64,000 bases of DNA from Phenylobacterium sp. (GTDB taxonomy: Bacteria > Pseudomonadota > Alphaproteobacteria > Caulobacterales > Caulobacteraceae), in NCBI RefSeq assembly GCF_030693405.1, contig NZ_JAUYAW010000046.1, positions 45,067 to 109,066 on the forward strand, in the 5' to 3' direction. This document shows positions 35,079 through 43,310 of the stretch, piece by piece (positions within the stretch are counted from its first letter, which is position 1; each line of letters opens with the position of its first letter). Made by a program: the position numbers and the translations under genes. The notes under the pieces are model-generated. The model saw only the letters and a list, made by a program, of their open reading frames with translations, searched no databases and was not told the DNA's origin.

Positions 35079-35312
35079 ATGCCCATGACCCAGGCCGATT
35101 TGGAAGCCTCCCTGCGAGACGCCTTCCCCGACGCCCAGATCGCCATCGAGGATCTGGCCGGCGACGGCGACCACTATCGCGCGCGGATCGTGTCAGACGC
35201 CTTCAAGGGCCTGCCGCGGGTGCGTCAGCACCAACTGGTCTATGCGGCGCTGAAGGGAAAGATGGGCGGCGAACTGCACGCCCTGGCGCTCGAGACCTCC
35301 GTTCCAGGCTAG
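35079..35312 (+). CDS. BolA family protein (BolA2/IbaG-like)
   Basis: A 77-residue BolA-fold protein that pairs with monothiol glutaredoxins to bind a [2Fe-2S] cluster for iron sensing or cluster transfer. Conserved parts are GDGDHYRARIVSDAFKGLPR, the VRQHQLVYAAL helix with the cluster-ligand histidine, and the C-terminal ELHALALET strand. The start at ATG 35079 removes an unlikely N-terminal extension. The glutaredoxin partner is encoded about 970 bases downstream in the same direction, separated by one degenerate aldo/keto reductase gene. Confidence 0.93.
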   Translation: MPMTQADLEASLRDAFPDAQIAIEDLAGDGDHYRARIVSDAFKGLPRVRQHQLVYAALKGKMGGELHALALETSVPG

Positions 35313-35323
35313 GCGGGAAAGCC

Positions 35324-36211
35324 ATGCGCTACCGGCCGTTCGGCATCTCAGGCAAGGCGGTCTCGGCGCTGAGCCTGCTGCTGCGCGATCACGGCCGCGC
35401 CCAGCCCCCGGGCGCTTGGCGGGTCTTGACCGTCGCCGCCATGGAGTGCGGGGTCAACGCCTTCGAGGTCGAGGCCGGGATCGAGACCCTGGCCGCCGGA
35501 TTTCGCCAGGCGGCCGAGACCGTCGAGCGACGGCTGCTGTTTGTCGCCTGGAGGATCTGCGGCGATGGTCGCAGCCCAACCGACGCCCGGGCTATCGAAG
35601 ACGCGGTGCGCAATGGCCTGACCCAGACCGGGGCGGGCTATTTCGATCTCCTGACCCTGGATGAGCCCGCCTACGCCACCCTGACAGCGGAGGGCGCCCG
35701 GATGCTGGAGGATGTCCGCAGCGCGGGCCTCGCCCTTCAGATCGGCATTTCCGGGGCCGGCGCCCTGGTGGACCAGGCCGTGGCGTCCGGCGCGTTCGAC
35801 GCCCTGTCCTCGCCCTTCAACCTGACCTCAGGCTGGAACATACGCCGCCGCATTCGTGACGCCGCCCAGCTGAACATGTCGATCACCGGCTTTGACGCCT
35901 TTCCCCCGGAGCTGTGCCGCCCGCCAGCCCAGGCGCCAGCCAAGGCCTCCCTGTTCCGCCGCTCAGGTCCTACCGCGGCCTCGGTGGGGGCCTATGGCTT
36001 CCTGCACGAGACCCGCAACTGGGAGGCCGACGAGCTCTGCCTCGCCTACGCCCTGACCGAGCCCTCCCTGGCCTGCATCCAGATCGAAGCCCACCGCCCC
36101 GAAGTGATCGAGCGCCTGGCCGCCGTCCCCGACCGGGAATTGCCCACGGGCCTGGCCGCCCAGATCGAGATGGCCCGGATCGACACCCCGGCCGAAGCAC
36201 GCCAGGCCTAA
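35324..36211 (+). CDS. Degenerate aldo/keto reductase-like protein
   Basis: A 295-residue protein that still has the aldo/keto reductase outline: [18 protein letters not shown] at the start, [33 protein letters not shown], and the [10 protein letters not shown] strand. The catalytic tetrad appears lost. FDTA is FEVE, the active-site Tyr and Lys are not where expected ([10 protein letters not shown] replaces the ATK strand), and the LH histidine reads LTLDEP. It therefore may bind a ligand or protein without reducing aldehydes. It lies 11 bases after bolA and 74 bases before the glutaredoxin gene. Confidence 0.75.
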   Translation: MRYRPFGISGKAVSALSLLLRDHGRAQPPGAWRVLTVAAMECGVNAFEVEAGIETLAAGFRQAAETVERRLLFVAWRICGDGRSPTDARAIEDAVRNGLTQTGAGYFDLLTLDEPAYATLTAEGARMLEDVRSAGLALQIGISGAGALVDQAVASGAFDALSSPFNLTSGWNIRRRIRDAAQLNMSITGFDAFPPELCRPPAQAPAKASLFRRSGPTAASVGAYGFLHETRNWEADELCLAYALTEPSLACIQIEAHRPEVIERLAAVPDRELPTGLAAQIEMARIDTPAEARQA

Positions 36212-36285
36212 GCCTCGTCTTGACCCGGCGCCTGCGCCTCCCTAGCTGTCTGCTGAAACTGACTCCCACAGAAAAGGCCGTTCCC

Positions 36286-36627
36286 ATGAGCGAGGCCATG
36301 ACCGATCCCGCCCACGCCTTCATCGCCAAGACCCTGCAGGACCATCAGGTCGTACTGTTCATGAAGGGCGTGCCCGAACAGCCGCGCTGCGGCTTCTCCG
36401 GCCTGGTTGTGCAGATCCTCGACCATCTGGGTGTCGACTTCGTCGGGGTCGACGTCCTGCAGGACGACTCCCTGCGCGACGGCATCAAGACCTTCTCAGA
36501 CTGGCCGACGATCCCGCAGCTCTATGTGAAGGGCGAGTTCATCGGCGGCTGTGACATCGTCCGCGAGATGTTCCAGAACGGCGAACTCAAGCCCTTCCTC
36601 AGCGAGCAGGGCGTCTTGGCTGCGTGA
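36286..36627 (+). CDS. grxD: Monothiol glutaredoxin, Grx4/GrxD family
   Basis: A 113-residue CGFS-type glutaredoxin that carries a glutathione-ligated [2Fe-2S] cluster and partners with BolA proteins. The active site is [10 protein letters not shown] (C35), with FMKGVPE before it, [19 protein letters not shown] as the cis-Pro/glutathione loop, and ELKPFL at the end. Length is standard. The start at ATG 36286 follows the bolA and aldo/keto-like genes. The stop overlaps the thioesterase start (GTGA), implying coupled translation. Confidence 0.95.
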   Translation: MSEAMTDPAHAFIAKTLQDHQVVLFMKGVPEQPRCGFSGLVVQILDHLGVDFVGVDVLQDDSLRDGIKTFSDWPTIPQLYVKGEFIGGCDIVREMFQNGELKPFLSEQGVLAA

Positions 36628-37043
36628 GCCGGACCTTCGAGCCCCCGCCCGGGCGGCGGGTCTTCTCCCGCAGCTTCACCCCGACCGCGGCGGATATCGA
36701 CGCCAACGGCCATGTGAACAATGTGGTCTATCTGGGCTGGGCCCAGGACCTGGCCATCGCCCACTGGGAGTCCGCCGCAGGACCGGCAGAGTCCGACGCC
36801 TTGGCCTGGGTCGCCCTGCGCCACGAGGTCGACTACCGCCGCGCCCTGTTGCCGGGCGAGACGGCGCTCGGCCGGACCTGGGTGTCGGACAAGGCCGAGG
36901 GCCCGCGCTTTGACCGCTTCGTGCGGATCGACGGACCGGACGGCGCCATGTGCGCCCAGGTCCGCACCGTCTGGTGCCTGATCGAACGCGCCACCGGCCG
37001 CCCCCGTCGGGTCCCGCCCGAACTGGTCGTCCAATTCGGCTGA
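36624..37043 (+). CDS. Acyl-CoA thioesterase, 4HBT hot-dog family
   Basis: A 139-residue single hot-dog domain enzyme that would hydrolyse an acyl-CoA or related thioester. The catalytic region [21 protein letters not shown] has the Asp/Asn-Gly-His-Val-Asn-Asn pattern of YbgC-like thioesterases. The substrate is not known. It begins with GTG overlapping the glutaredoxin stop by four bases. A functional link to iron-sulfur maturation is not obvious, but translational coupling suggests conserved co-expression. Confidence 0.87.
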   Translation: MSRTFEPPPGRRVFSRSFTPTAADIDANGHVNNVVYLGWAQDLAIAHWESAAGPAESDALAWVALRHEVDYRRALLPGETALGRTWVSDKAEGPRFDRFVRIDGPDGAMCAQVRTVWCLIERATGRPRRVPPELVVQFG

Positions 37044-37096
37044 GGATTTCGCCACAGGCGAAGCTTGCGGCATGATGGGGACTCAGGAGGCGGTTC

Positions 37097-37678
37097 ATGG
37101 ACGGTTTCGCCAGTCTCTTCTCGGCCTTCGGCTTGGCCAGCGCGGCGGGCTTCAACGCCTATGTGCCCCTGCTCACCGTGGGCCTCGTGGCCCGCTACAC
37201 CGATCTGCTGCGCCTGGCTGAACCCTTCGACATCCTGACGCAGCCCTGGGTCCTGGGCGCCATCGCCGTCCTGGCGGTGGTCGATTTCATCGCCGACAAG
37301 ATTCCTGCGGTGGACAGCCTCTGGCACGGCGTCGGCGCCCTGGTCGCCCCCGTCGCCGGCGCCGTGCTCTTCGCCAGCCAGCAGAACGTGCTGAGCGACC
37401 TCCATCCCGCCATCGCCGCCATCGCTGGCCTGGTGGTGGCCGGCGGCTTCCATGGCAGTCGGGCCGCCGCGCGACCGATCTCCACCGCCACCACCGGCGG
37501 GGTGGGCAATCCGGTCCTGTCCCTGGTAGAGGACGTGCTGTCTGGCCTCTTGAGCCTGCTGGCGGTCTTCTTGCCGTTCATCGCCTTTGGCGTGGCGGGC
37601 CTTGTAGCCGTCATGCTGATCCTGGCGATCGTCAGCGCGCGGCGGGCCTGGCGCGCGCGAGGGGCGCGACCGGGCTAG
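37097..37678 (+). CDS. DUF4126 membrane protein
   Basis: A 193-residue inner-membrane protein with four or five helices, recognised as DUF4126. The N terminus GLASAAGFNAYVPLLTVGLVAR and the segment AVVDFIADKIPAVDSLWHGVG are family hallmarks. A glycine-rich, amphipathic stretch STATTGGVGNPVLSLVED lies between the last helices. Its function is unknown; some members are annotated as possible transporters without proof. It has a ribosome-binding tract CAGGAGG and overlaps the convergent lipoprotein gene by 4 bases. Confidence 0.85.
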   Translation: MDGFASLFSAFGLASAAGFNAYVPLLTVGLVARYTDLLRLAEPFDILTQPWVLGAIAVLAVVDFIADKIPAVDSLWHGVGALVAPVAGAVLFASQQNVLSDLHPAIAAIAGLVVAGGFHGSRAAARPISTATTGGVGNPVLSLVEDVLSGLLSLLAVFLPFIAFGVAGLVAVMLILAIVSARRAWRARGARPG

Positions 37679-38052
37679 AGACCCGGCCAGGCGATCAGGG
37701 GATTGAGCAGGAACACCGGATCGCGGGGTTCAAGACCAAGCTCCGCATAGCTGAAGGCGAGCTCCACATGGCCCGCCACCAGGGACTGGCACCCGTCCAC
37801 ACGCTTGCGGCCAAAGGCCAGGGTCACAGCCTCGCCCTTGCGCTCCACATAGAAGGCGAAGTCGGCCTTGGTGGTGCAGCCATTGGAGGCGACCTTGATG
37901 GTCAGCTCCTTGCGCCCAGCCTCTGCGGCGTAGAGCGGCTCAAGCTCAGCCAGCGGCAGGCCCGCCGGCGCCAGGATCGGCGGCGGCGGCGCCGTGGCGC
38001 AGCCGGCCAGCAGGGCGGCCACCGAGGCCATCATCAGGAAGCGGCGTGTCAT
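37675..38052 (-). CDS. Small predicted lipoprotein (125 aa)
   Basis: I do not recognise the family. The start MTRRFLMMASVAALLAGC gives a clear lipoprotein signal (Cys at residue 18), followed by a Pro-rich linker (ATAPPPPILAPAG). A compact domain has two cysteines (KVASNGCTTKADF and KRVDGCQSLV) able to form a disulfide. The segment TTKADFAFYVERKGEAVTLAFGR looks like a beta sandwich. It is convergent with DUF4126 and follows the CYTH gene on the same strand. Confidence 0.7.
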   Translation of the reverse strand: MTRRFLMMASVAALLAGCATAPPPPILAPAGLPLAELEPLYAAEAGRKELTIKVASNGCTTKADFAFYVERKGEAVTLAFGRKRVDGCQSLVAGHVELAFSYAELGLEPRDPVFLLNPLIAWPGL

Positions 38053-38098
38053 GGCGCCACTGCGCCACATCTTGCCCGACAGGGAAAGACCGCGACGG

Positions 38099-38641
38099 TC
38101 AGAGGACGTCATCTGCGGGCGGAAGCCCGTTGGCCGCCAGCCAGCCCCCGGCGTAGCGCGGATCGTCGGTCACCTCCCGCAGGGCGAAGGGCGGGTGAGG
38201 ACAGGCGGCCATCTCCGCATCGCTCTCAAACTCCTTCTCCGACAGGACCAGGCCCTGGAGCGCGCCTGCGAAGACATCGACGCCGAAGGTCCGTCCGTCG
38301 ATCGGCGCCAGGCGGTGACGGACCTTCTCGATCCGTCGCCCCGGCAGGCTGGCCAGCAGGGCGAACTCGGCCTCCGACAGATAGATGGAGGTGATCAGCC
38401 GATGGCTGGCGTCCACATCGCCCTTTCGCCCCAGCCGGCGCATGATCGGACCCCCATCCAGGGGTCGCGCCTCTCGCAGCCGCAGGCGTGAGCCATCGAT
38501 ATAGAGGTCGGTGATCGCATCGGCGGAGACGACATCGCCGTCCGGCAGCCGCGCGCAGAGCCAGCGCCGCTCCCGTTCCACATAGGCGTATTTCAGCTTG
38601 GGGAAGCCCAGCTTACGGGCGAATTCGGGGTCGATGTCCAT
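38099..38641 (-). CDS. CYTH-domain-like protein
   Basis: A 180-residue protein resembling the CYTH superfamily (triphosphate tunnel metalloenzymes, such as thiamine triphosphatase, inorganic triphosphatase and class IV adenylate cyclase). The normal EXEXK opening is replaced by YAYVERERRWLC. Later strands fit: DLYIDGSRLRLREARP, SIYLSEAEFALLASLPGRRIEKVRHRL and FGVDVFAGALQGLVLSEKEF. If active it hydrolyses a triphosphate; product and substrate are unknown. It is encoded 55 bases from the TerC gene on the same strand. Confidence 0.75.
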   Translation of the reverse strand: MDIDPEFARKLGFPKLKYAYVERERRWLCARLPDGDVVSADAITDLYIDGSRLRLREARPLDGGPIMRRLGRKGDVDASHRLITSIYLSEAEFALLASLPGRRIEKVRHRLAPIDGRTFGVDVFAGALQGLVLSEKEFESDAEMAACPHPPFALREVTDDPRYAGGWLAANGLPPADDVL

Positions 38642-38696
38642 GGGAAGCTCCGCCGGCCCGCTGGAGAGTGACAGGCCGACGGAGACTTCGCCAGGG

Positions 38697-39716
38697 TCAG
38701 GAGCCGGCGCCCTCGATTCCGCCCTTGGGATGCTTGGGCTTGAGCAGGGAGAAGATCACCCCGCCGGCCAGGAGGCTGACCGTGATGCCCAGCGACCAGG
38801 GCGCCGGGAACTTTCCGCCGAAGAACAGGTCGCCAGCGAAGATCTTGAAGCCGATAAAGACCAGCACCAGGGCCAGCGCCACCTTCAGATAGTGGAAGCG
38901 GTGGACGGCGTTCTCCAGGGCGAAATAGAGCGCCCGCAGGCCCAGGATGGCGAAGATGTTGGAGGTGTAGACGATGTAGGGGTCCTGGGTGATGGCGAAG
39001 ATGGCCGGGACCGAGTCGATGGCGAAGACCAGGTCGGCGAACTCCACCAGCACCAGGGCCAGGAACAGCGGGGTGGCGAACAGCACCAGCTTGCCGCTGA
39101 CTGGATGAGCCTGGCGCACAAAGAACTTCGAGCCCTGGAAGCTCTCGGTCACCCGGAGGCGGCTGCGAAGCCACTTCAAGATGGCGTTGTTAGTGAGATC
39201 CTTGGCCTCCTCCGCGTCGCTGGAGAAGGACTCCTTGAGCATCTTGGCGCCGGTGAACAGCAGGAAGGCTGCGAAGATGTAGAGCACCCAGGCGAAGTTG
39301 GTGACGAGCGCCGCGCCGATGCCGATCATGATCGCCCGCAGGACGATCACCCCCAGAATGCCCCAGAACAGCACCCGGTGCTGCAGCTCCCGCGGAACGG
39401 CGAAATAGGCCAGGATCAGGGAGATGACGAAGACGTTGTCGAGCGCGAGCGTCAGCTCAAGCAGGTAGCCGGTATAGTACTCGACCGCCTTCTGGGAGCC
39501 GAGATCGTACCAGATCCAGGCCCCGAACGAGAGGCCAAGGGCGATATAGGCCGAGGCGGCCTTCACCGACTCCCCGGGGCCGATGATGTGGTCCTTTCGG
39601 TTGAAGACCCCCAGGTCGAGGGTCAGGACCGTCAGGACGATGCCGAGGAACAACAGCCACAGCCAGGTCGCCTGGCCGAGGAACGGCGTCTGAAAAAATA
39701 GCAGGAGAGCGTCCAT
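38697..39716 (-). CDS. TerC family integral membrane protein (Alx-like)
   Basis: A 339-residue membrane protein of the TerC/Alx family, associated with metal (manganese) handling and co-translational metalation in studied members. Nine or so helices are visible. The two acidic family motifs are ELTLALDNVFVISLILAYFAVP and VLVEFADLVFAIDSVPAIFAIT. The start is ATG 39716; GTG 39728 would add four residues. No yybP-ykoY manganese riboswitch pattern is recognisable in the leader. It heads a possible TerC, CYTH, lipoprotein run. Confidence 0.92.
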   Translation of the reverse strand: MDALLLFFQTPFLGQATWLWLLFLGIVLTVLTLDLGVFNRKDHIIGPGESVKAASAYIALGLSFGAWIWYDLGSQKAVEYYTGYLLELTLALDNVFVISLILAYFAVPRELQHRVLFWGILGVIVLRAIMIGIGAALVTNFAWVLYIFAAFLLFTGAKMLKESFSSDAEEAKDLTNNAILKWLRSRLRVTESFQGSKFFVRQAHPVSGKLVLFATPLFLALVLVEFADLVFAIDSVPAIFAITQDPYIVYTSNIFAILGLRALYFALENAVHRFHYLKVALALVLVFIGFKIFAGDLFFGGKFPAPWSLGITVSLLAGGVIFSLLKPKHPKGGIEGAGS

Positions 39717-40021
39717 CGGACCCCGCACCTCTCATAGTCACGGCGCTGCGTCTGCGCCTGGAGAGTGAAGATCCGACATCATCGCGACCGCCGTCGCGAC
39801 CAGAGGGGCCCGGACCGAGCCGCGGAGATAGTGGGGCGCGAGCCGGCGGTCAACGGCCTTGGCGGGTCCCGGCGACATCGAAGGTCAGTCTGATGATCCT
39901 GTGACGCGGCAGACGCCGCAGCCGCACGCCTGCGCCCATGATCCGGGCAGGCCGGGCGTCCAGCCGCGAAAAAGGCCCCGGATCGCTCCGGGGCCTCTTG
40001 AGATCGTAGGTGATCGACGCC
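39717..40021. other. 305-base intergenic region between TerC and rpsD
   Basis: It contains the rpsD terminator (39968-39996) and, nearer TerC, a direct repeat TCGCGACC at 39782-39789 and 39794-39801. I see no coding frame with a ribosome binding site, no tRNA and no recognisable riboswitch. The TerC promoter should lie here. Confidence 0.6.
39968..39996 (-). terminator. Intrinsic terminator of rpsD
   Basis: AGGCCCCGGA and TCCGGGGCCT form a perfect 10-bp stem (39973-39982, 39987-39996) with a TCGC loop. On the minus strand it is followed by TTTTTCGCGG. It lies 26 bases after the rpsD stop, a textbook Rho-independent terminator. Confidence 0.88.
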
Positions 40022-40639
40022 TTAGGAGGCGTAGAATTCGACCACGAGGTTCGGCTCCATCTTCACCGGATAGGGCACTTCGGCCAGTTCCGGGGCGCGG
40101 ATGAACTTGGCCGACAGGCCCTTGGCGTCAACTTCGATATAGTCGGGAACTTCACGTTCGCCCGAGGCCAGGGCTTCCAGTACCAGGGCCATGTTGCGCG
40201 AGCGCTCACGCACCTCGACCACGTCGCCGGCCTTCACGCGGTAGGACGGGATGTTGACGCGCTTGCCGTTCACCAGGACGTGGCCGTGGTTCACGAACTG
40301 ACGGGCGGCGAAGACGGTCGGCACGAACTTGGCGCGATAGACCACCGCGTCCAGGCGCGATTCCAGCAGGGCGATCAGGTTTTCCGAGGTGTTGCCCTTG
40401 CGGCGCGCGGCCTCGGTGTAGGTGCGGCTGAACTGCTTTTCGGTCAGGCTGCCGTAATAGCCCTTCAGCTTCTGCTTGGCGCGCAGCTGCAGGCCGAAGT
40501 CGGAGACCTTGGACTTGCGGCGCTGACCATGCTGGCCGGGGCCGTAGGAACGCTGGTTAACCGGCGACTTGGCGCGGCCCCAGATGTTCTCGCCCATACG
40601 GCGGTCGAGCTTGTACTTCGCGGAATGACGCTTGGTCAT
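40022..40639 (-). CDS. rpsD: 30S ribosomal protein S4
   Basis: Primary 16S rRNA-binding protein that nucleates assembly of the small-subunit body. The 205-residue product starts [21 protein letters not shown]. It has the S4 core [18 protein letters not shown] and the S4 RNA-binding domain [20 protein letters not shown] followed by [19 protein letters not shown]. It lies away from the alpha operon as a single gene, the usual alphaproteobacterial location. Promoter and terminator are both recognisable. Confidence 0.97.
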   Translation of the reverse strand: MTKRHSAKYKLDRRMGENIWGRAKSPVNQRSYGPGQHGQRRKSKVSDFGLQLRAKQKLKGYYGSLTEKQFSRTYTEAARRKGNTSENLIALLESRLDAVVYRAKFVPTVFAARQFVNHGHVLVNGKRVNIPSYRVKAGDVVEVRERSRNMALVLEALASGEREVPDYIEVDAKGLSAKFIRAPELAEVPYPVKMEPNLVVEFYAS

Positions 40640-40764
40640 GAAACACTCTTCATAATCGACACGGCCCGGCGCTTCCGAGAGTGGAGGCGCGATCTCAACG
40701 GCGGGGCCCGTATCACCCGTAATAGGCTTCGCACCGCGCGGAGACCGCCGGTGTGAAGGAGCTG

Positions 40765-40793
40765 TGTATGGCGGCCGCACCCCAGTGAGTCAA
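40765..40793 (-). promoter_or_regulatory. Possible rpsD promoter
   Basis: On the minus strand TTGACT (40793-40788) and CATACA (40770-40765) are 17 bases apart, a good housekeeping-type match in the -35 box. This would give a leader of about 120 bases before the rpsD ATG at 40639, long enough to hold an autoregulatory S4 site. Confidence 0.45.
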
Positions 40794-40811
40794 GGCCAGC
40801 GGCGGCGGCGA

Positions 40812-41504
40812 TCAGGTCCGGACGGTGCTCAGCGCTCCGGGGCGGGCGACGTCATTGGCTGGCCGCGGGGTCTGCCCTTCCCCCCATAATTTGCCGTGAA
40901 CCAGCGCGGCGAGGGCGCGGGTTTCGGCGGCCGCCGCACCGTTGGGCTCCCACTCGGTGACGCCCCGTCCAAAGGACAGGGCGCCCTGATAGGCCTGCCG
41001 CACCCGAAGCGCCACCGGCGAGACCGCGACGCCTGCAAAGCGCAGGGCCTCAAGGGTGCCTGAGACCACCCGGGACTCGTGGCCCTGACGCGGCGAGGGG
41101 CACTGGTTGAGGACGATCAGACCCGGCGCCCGGAGCTGACGGAGAAGATCCACCGTCTTCAGCGCCGCGGCCAGATCCAGATAGGTCGGTCGGGTCACCA
41201 CCAGGCACAGGTCGGCCACCTTGATCGCCGAGACGATGTCGGCTTCCGGCGAGGCCGGCGTATCGATCACCAGCACATCGCAGCCGCTACGGCGCGAGGC
41301 CGTCACCAGGGCGAAGAGCTTGGAGGCCGAGGTTTCCACCACCGACAGACTGTGGGCGCGCAGGGCCTCGCTGGAGGATCGCAGCGGATCGGCGTCGGCC
41401 AGGATCGCTCTCTGACCGGCGTCCCGCAAGGCCGCGGCGAGATTGACCGCCACGGTCGACTTGCCGGCGCCGCCCTTGCGCGAAATGACCGCCACGGTCT
41501 GCAT
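40812..41504 (-). CDS. Orphan ParA/MinD-type ATPase
   Basis: A 230-residue deviant Walker ATPase. It has the motif RKGGAGKSTVAVNLAAAL at residues 9-26 (signature lysine before GGAGKST), the ADADPLRSS switch I and the VLVIDTPASPE switch II. Such proteins position DNA, plasmids or protein complexes by ATP-driven dimerisation. No parB, parS-like repeat, chemotaxis or carboxysome gene is adjacent, so the cargo is unknown. The C-terminal 25 residues are a polar tail. It lies between rpsD and a secreted-type SDR gene, all on the minus strand. Confidence 0.87.
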   Translation of the reverse strand: MQTVAVISRKGGAGKSTVAVNLAAALRDAGQRAILADADPLRSSSEALRAHSLSVVETSASKLFALVTASRRSGCDVLVIDTPASPEADIVSAIKVADLCLVVTRPTYLDLAAALKTVDLLRQLRAPGLIVLNQCPSPRQGHESRVVSGTLEALRFAGVAVSPVALRVRQAYQGALSFGRGVTEWEPNGAAAAETRALAALVHGKLWGEGQTPRPANDVARPGALSTVRT

Positions 41505-41631
41505 GATCGCCTCCCCCGGGGAGACCGTAGAGCCAACTTATCCACAGAGACAAGATGTCACATCCCCAGGATGTCGCGTCGCTCAAGGCTCGCGCGATAC
41601 GCGGCGCTTTGCTCGCTCCGGCGCCGCCGAA

Positions 41632-42501
41632 CTAGGCGCGGACTCCGCCGTCCACCTTGAGGTCTTCGCCCGTGACATAGCTGGCGGCGCTGTCGGCCAG
41701 ATACATGACCGCGTGAGCCACCTCCTCAGGCTGCCCGGCGCGGCCGGCCGGTGTCCGGGCCCCGGACGCCTGGGCCGCCCCGCCCCCCATCATCGGGGTG
41801 TCGATCGGTCCCGGCGAGACGGCGTTGACGCGGATATTGTCGCCGGCGAGCTGCAGCGCGGCTGAGCGGGTCAGGCTGAGCACGCCGGCCTTGGACAGGG
41901 CGTAGGACATCACCGGCCCGGAACCCACATAGCCCAGCACAGAGGCGGTGTTGATGATCGCCCCGCCGCCGCGGGCCTTCAGCGCCGGGACCTGGTGGTT
42001 GATGCAGCGGACCACCCCCTCCAGGTTGGTGGCCATGATGTCGTTGTGGAGCGCCCAGTCGAACTCAGGCCCCATGGCCCCGGCGCGCCCGGCGATCCCG
42101 GCGTTGTTGAAGGCGATGTCGAGTCCGCCGAAGGTCTGAACGCAGGCGGCGACCAGGGCGGCCACATCGGCGTCTGCCCGCACATCGGCCCGCCGGTAGA
42201 GCGCCTCGCCGCCGGTCGCCCGGATCTCGGCCTGGACCTCCTGGCCCAGACCCTCACGGCGGCCGCAGAACATCACCTTGGCACCTTCCAGTGCAAAGGC
42301 GCGGGCGGTGGCCCGGCCGATGCCCGACGTCGCCCCGGTGATCAGCACCACCTTGCCGGCGAACCGCCCGTGGCGCGCCAGGGCGGCGGCGGCCTGAGGC
42401 GGGGTCTTCAGATCCGCCGCCGCGGCCGATTGGGCGGCCAGGGCCGCCAGCCCTGCCCCGCCGGCGATCAGGGCGCGGCGGGATGTGAGAGCGTCAGACA
42501 T
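41632..42501 (-). CDS. SDR-family oxidoreductase with Tat-like leader
   Basis: A 289-residue short-chain dehydrogenase. The NAD(P) motif TGATSGIGRATARAFA starts at residue 55, NNAG is present, and the catalytic SxnYxxxK is TASVLGYVGSGPVMSYALSK. SDR proteins are normally cytoplasmic, but this one begins MSDALTSRRALIAGGAGLAA followed by LAAQSAAAAD, with a twin arginine, hydrophobic core and AxA cleavage site. Tat export of a pre-folded, cofactor-bound enzyme is therefore likely. Its substrate is unknown. Confidence 0.87.
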   Translation of the reverse strand: MSDALTSRRALIAGGAGLAALAAQSAAAADLKTPPQAAAALARHGRFAGKVVLITGATSGIGRATARAFALEGAKVMFCGRREGLGQEVQAEIRATGGEALYRRADVRADADVAALVAACVQTFGGLDIAFNNAGIAGRAGAMGPEFDWALHNDIMATNLEGVVRCINHQVPALKARGGGAIINTASVLGYVGSGPVMSYALSKAGVLSLTRSAALQLAGDNIRVNAVSPGPIDTPMMGGGAAQASGARTPAGRAGQPEEVAHAVMYLADSAASYVTGEDLKVDGGVRA

Positions 42502-42610
42502 GGGCGTTCCTCTGGGGCGAGGGCCTGCGAGCCAGGCCGCATTCTGAGCCGATCATGGGCCAGGGCGAGGCTGCGCCGCAACCTCGGGCGCCTGTCGACA
42601 TTGTCTAGAG

Positions 42611-43018
42611 ATGCCACAAAGCCTCGCCTCCCCCGCCGCCCTTGGGCTCGCCGCCATCCTGCTGTCGGGCTGCCTGGTGGCCACGCCGGACGACATGCAG
42701 GTCCCAAGCCCGGATGGTCAGTACGTGCTGGAGGTGGCCTTCACCGGCGGCGGCCTGACCCTTCGACCGGGCCTCGGCGCGGAGCTGGCCCTTCGTCACG
42801 CCAGCGGCGCCTCCAGCCCGCTGGCGAGTCTTGAGGCCGTGCGGAGGCTCGAGATCGCCTGGAGCAACCCACGGACCCTGCGCATCTGCGCGCCGGACGC
42901 TGAAGCGCCCCAGGGGGGTCCGGTGGTAGTGGAGACCCCCGCGGGGCCCGAGACCTTTTTGGTCAGCTACGCCTGTCCGGCACAGGCCGTTCTTCGGGGC
43001 CAAGCCCCCACTGATTAA
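42611..43018 (+). CDS. Small predicted lipoprotein (135 aa)
   Basis: Unrecognised family. The N terminus SPAALGLAAILLSGC is a lipoprotein signal with Cys at about residue 21. The mature part is beta-rich (SPDGQYVLEVAFTGGGLTL, then LEIAWSNPRTLRICAPDAE) and has two cysteines (RICAPD, SYACPAQ) that may form a disulfide. It diverges from the SDR gene with a 109-base gap and is convergent with DUF2061. Confidence 0.65.
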   Translation: MPQSLASPAALGLAAILLSGCLVATPDDMQVPSPDGQYVLEVAFTGGGLTLRPGLGAELALRHASGASSPLASLEAVRRLEIAWSNPRTLRICAPDAEAPQGGPVVVETPAGPETFLVSYACPAQAVLRGQAPTD

Positions 43019-43039
43019 GAGCGCCCCGGGCTCGTTGGG

Positions 43040-43294
43040 TCAGCCCTCACGAGGTGGCGCGGCCGGGGCGCGGGCGCCGACATGTTGGTGGCCGCAAATC
43101 GTGACCGCCCTCACCTCACCGGCCCGGGCCCAGAGTCGCTCATGGATGGCGAATGCGACCGTCTGCACAATGGGCTCGACGATCCCGACCGCGAGCGCCA
43201 CCCGCCAGTCGCGGGTCAGGGCGAAGGCCACGATAACCGCCACCGTCAGATGCATCAGACCATAGGTGAGGGTCTTCAACAGCGTCCGGTTCAT
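43040..43294 (-). CDS. DUF2061 membrane protein
   Basis: An 84-residue inner-membrane protein of the DUF2061 family, function unknown. Two helices are visible (TYGLMHLTVAVIVAFALT and ALAVGIVEPIVQTVAFAIHE), followed by ERLWARAG, which is typical for the family. A His/Ala/Pro-rich tail (GHQHVGARAPAAPPREG) ends it. It begins 17 bases after the manganese catalase gene on the same strand and is probably its operon partner. Confidence 0.82.
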   Translation of the reverse strand: MNRTLLKTLTYGLMHLTVAVIVAFALTRDWRVALAVGIVEPIVQTVAFAIHERLWARAGEVRAVTICGHQHVGARAPAAPPREG

Positions 43295-43310
43295 GACCTT
43301 CGCCCCGATG

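Noticed and set aside
39717..39960. Manganese (yybP-ykoY) riboswitch upstream of TerC
   Set aside because: TerC/Alx genes often have one, but I could not find the conserved loop sequences in this leader.
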